A stretch of DNA of 12,691 bases, taken from Blastococcus sp. CT_GayMR20. GTDB lineage: Bacteria > Actinomycetota > Actinomycetes > Mycobacteriales > Geodermatophilaceae. Of the stretch, positions 12,419 through 12,691 are shown in pieces. The notes under the pieces are model-generated. The model made no database searches, was not told where the DNA came from, and saw nothing but the letters and a program-made list of their open reading frames with translations. The translations under genes and the position numbers were made by a program. The first letter of the stretch is position 1, and each line of letters starts with the position of its first letter. The stretch lies in assembly GCF_004570345.1 (NCBI RefSeq), contig NZ_SPQM01000129.1:1-12691 (forward strand), written 5' to 3'.

Positions 12419-12691
12419 ATGACTGCGATCGATCGACCCGAGGCGGCCCTCACCTCGGCTCCGGGCGGGCTCGTGAAGAGCGTCGTGGAGCTCGACCGGG
12501 TCGTCATCCGCCTGGCAGGTGACTCCGGCGACGGCATGCAGCTGACCGGCAACCGGTTCACCGCCGAGACGGCGTCCTTCGGCAACGACCTCTCGACGCT
12601 GCCCAACTTCCCCGCCGAGATCCGCGCGCCGACGGGGACGCTGCCGGGTGTCAGCTCCTTCCAGCTGCACTTCGCCGACCACGACATCATG
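12419..12691 (+). CDS. korA: 2-oxoglutarate:ferredoxin oxidoreductase subunit alpha, N-terminal part (runs off window)
   Basis: The first 91 codons of a fused gamma-alpha subunit of a 2-oxoacid:ferredoxin oxidoreductase. The segment [18 protein letters not shown], then [20 protein letters not shown] and [14 protein letters not shown], is the conserved gamma-domain start of actinobacterial KorA. With KorB it converts 2-oxoglutarate and CoA to succinyl-CoA, CO2 and reduced ferredoxin in the citric acid cycle; korB should follow to the right. The first 25 or so residues are a variable extension. The ATG at 12419 has GGAGG at 12404-12408, 10 nt upstream, a slightly long spacing. TAACCT (12390-12395) could be a -10, but no matching -35 is seen. 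The coding frame is open at the right edge. Confidence 0.93.
   Translation, partial: MTAIDRPEAALTSAPGGLVKSVVELDRVVIRLAGDSGDGMQLTGNRFTAETASFGNDLSTLPNFPAEIRAPTGTLPGVSSFQLHFADHDIM

Overview
The window is high-GC DNA with codon use, leaderless GTG starts and gene content typical of Actinomycetota. The mix of an RpmG-HadA-HadB block, a fused KorA, a type VII-like gene pair and a TadG-like protein suggests Geodermatophilaceae or a close relative. This placement is an inference; no 16S rRNA or other taxonomic marker is present.

Layout from left to right. (1) Positions 1-3358 hold a conserved housekeeping block. It contains the 3' part of a PLP aminotransferase (+), convergent with a minus-strand series: tRNA-Thr, tRNA-Met, rpmG, hadA-like, hadB-like and an M1-type lipoprotein peptidase. 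The last three overlap by ATGA and are probably co-translated. From the mycobacterial and streptomycete gene order (recalled, not searched), secE-nusG should lie just left of the window. (2) Positions 3359-9410 look like an accessory segment between tRNA-Thr/Met and tRNA-Tyr. It carries a membrane GAF/degenerate-GGDEF/EAL phosphodiesterase (-), a 33-residue protein made almost wholly of four RTGKWG repeats (-), a two-gene type VII secretion-like pair (-), a compact cluster of DnaA-box-like 9-mers, and a TadG-like gene (+) interrupted by an in-frame TGA. (3) Positions 9411-12691 hold a bidirectional hairpin, tRNA-Tyr (-), yajQ (+), a convergent isoprenylcysteine-methyltransferase-like gene (-) divergent from a TetR regulator (+), htpX (-), and the start of korA (+).

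Two c-di-GMP-related genes occur here: a phosphodiesterase with an intact EAL domain and the c-di-GMP-binding YajQ. They are not in one operon. The methyltransferase and TetR genes share an 86-bp divergent control region with recognisable -10 elements and a repeated TGYTGACAT motif, so they are a likely regulator-target pair.

The most unusual element is the RTGKWG-repeat peptide at 6113-6214. It has a Shine-Dalgarno sequence, an ATG, perfect in-frame 18-bp DNA repeats and a strong hairpin after its stop. I recognise no family for it.
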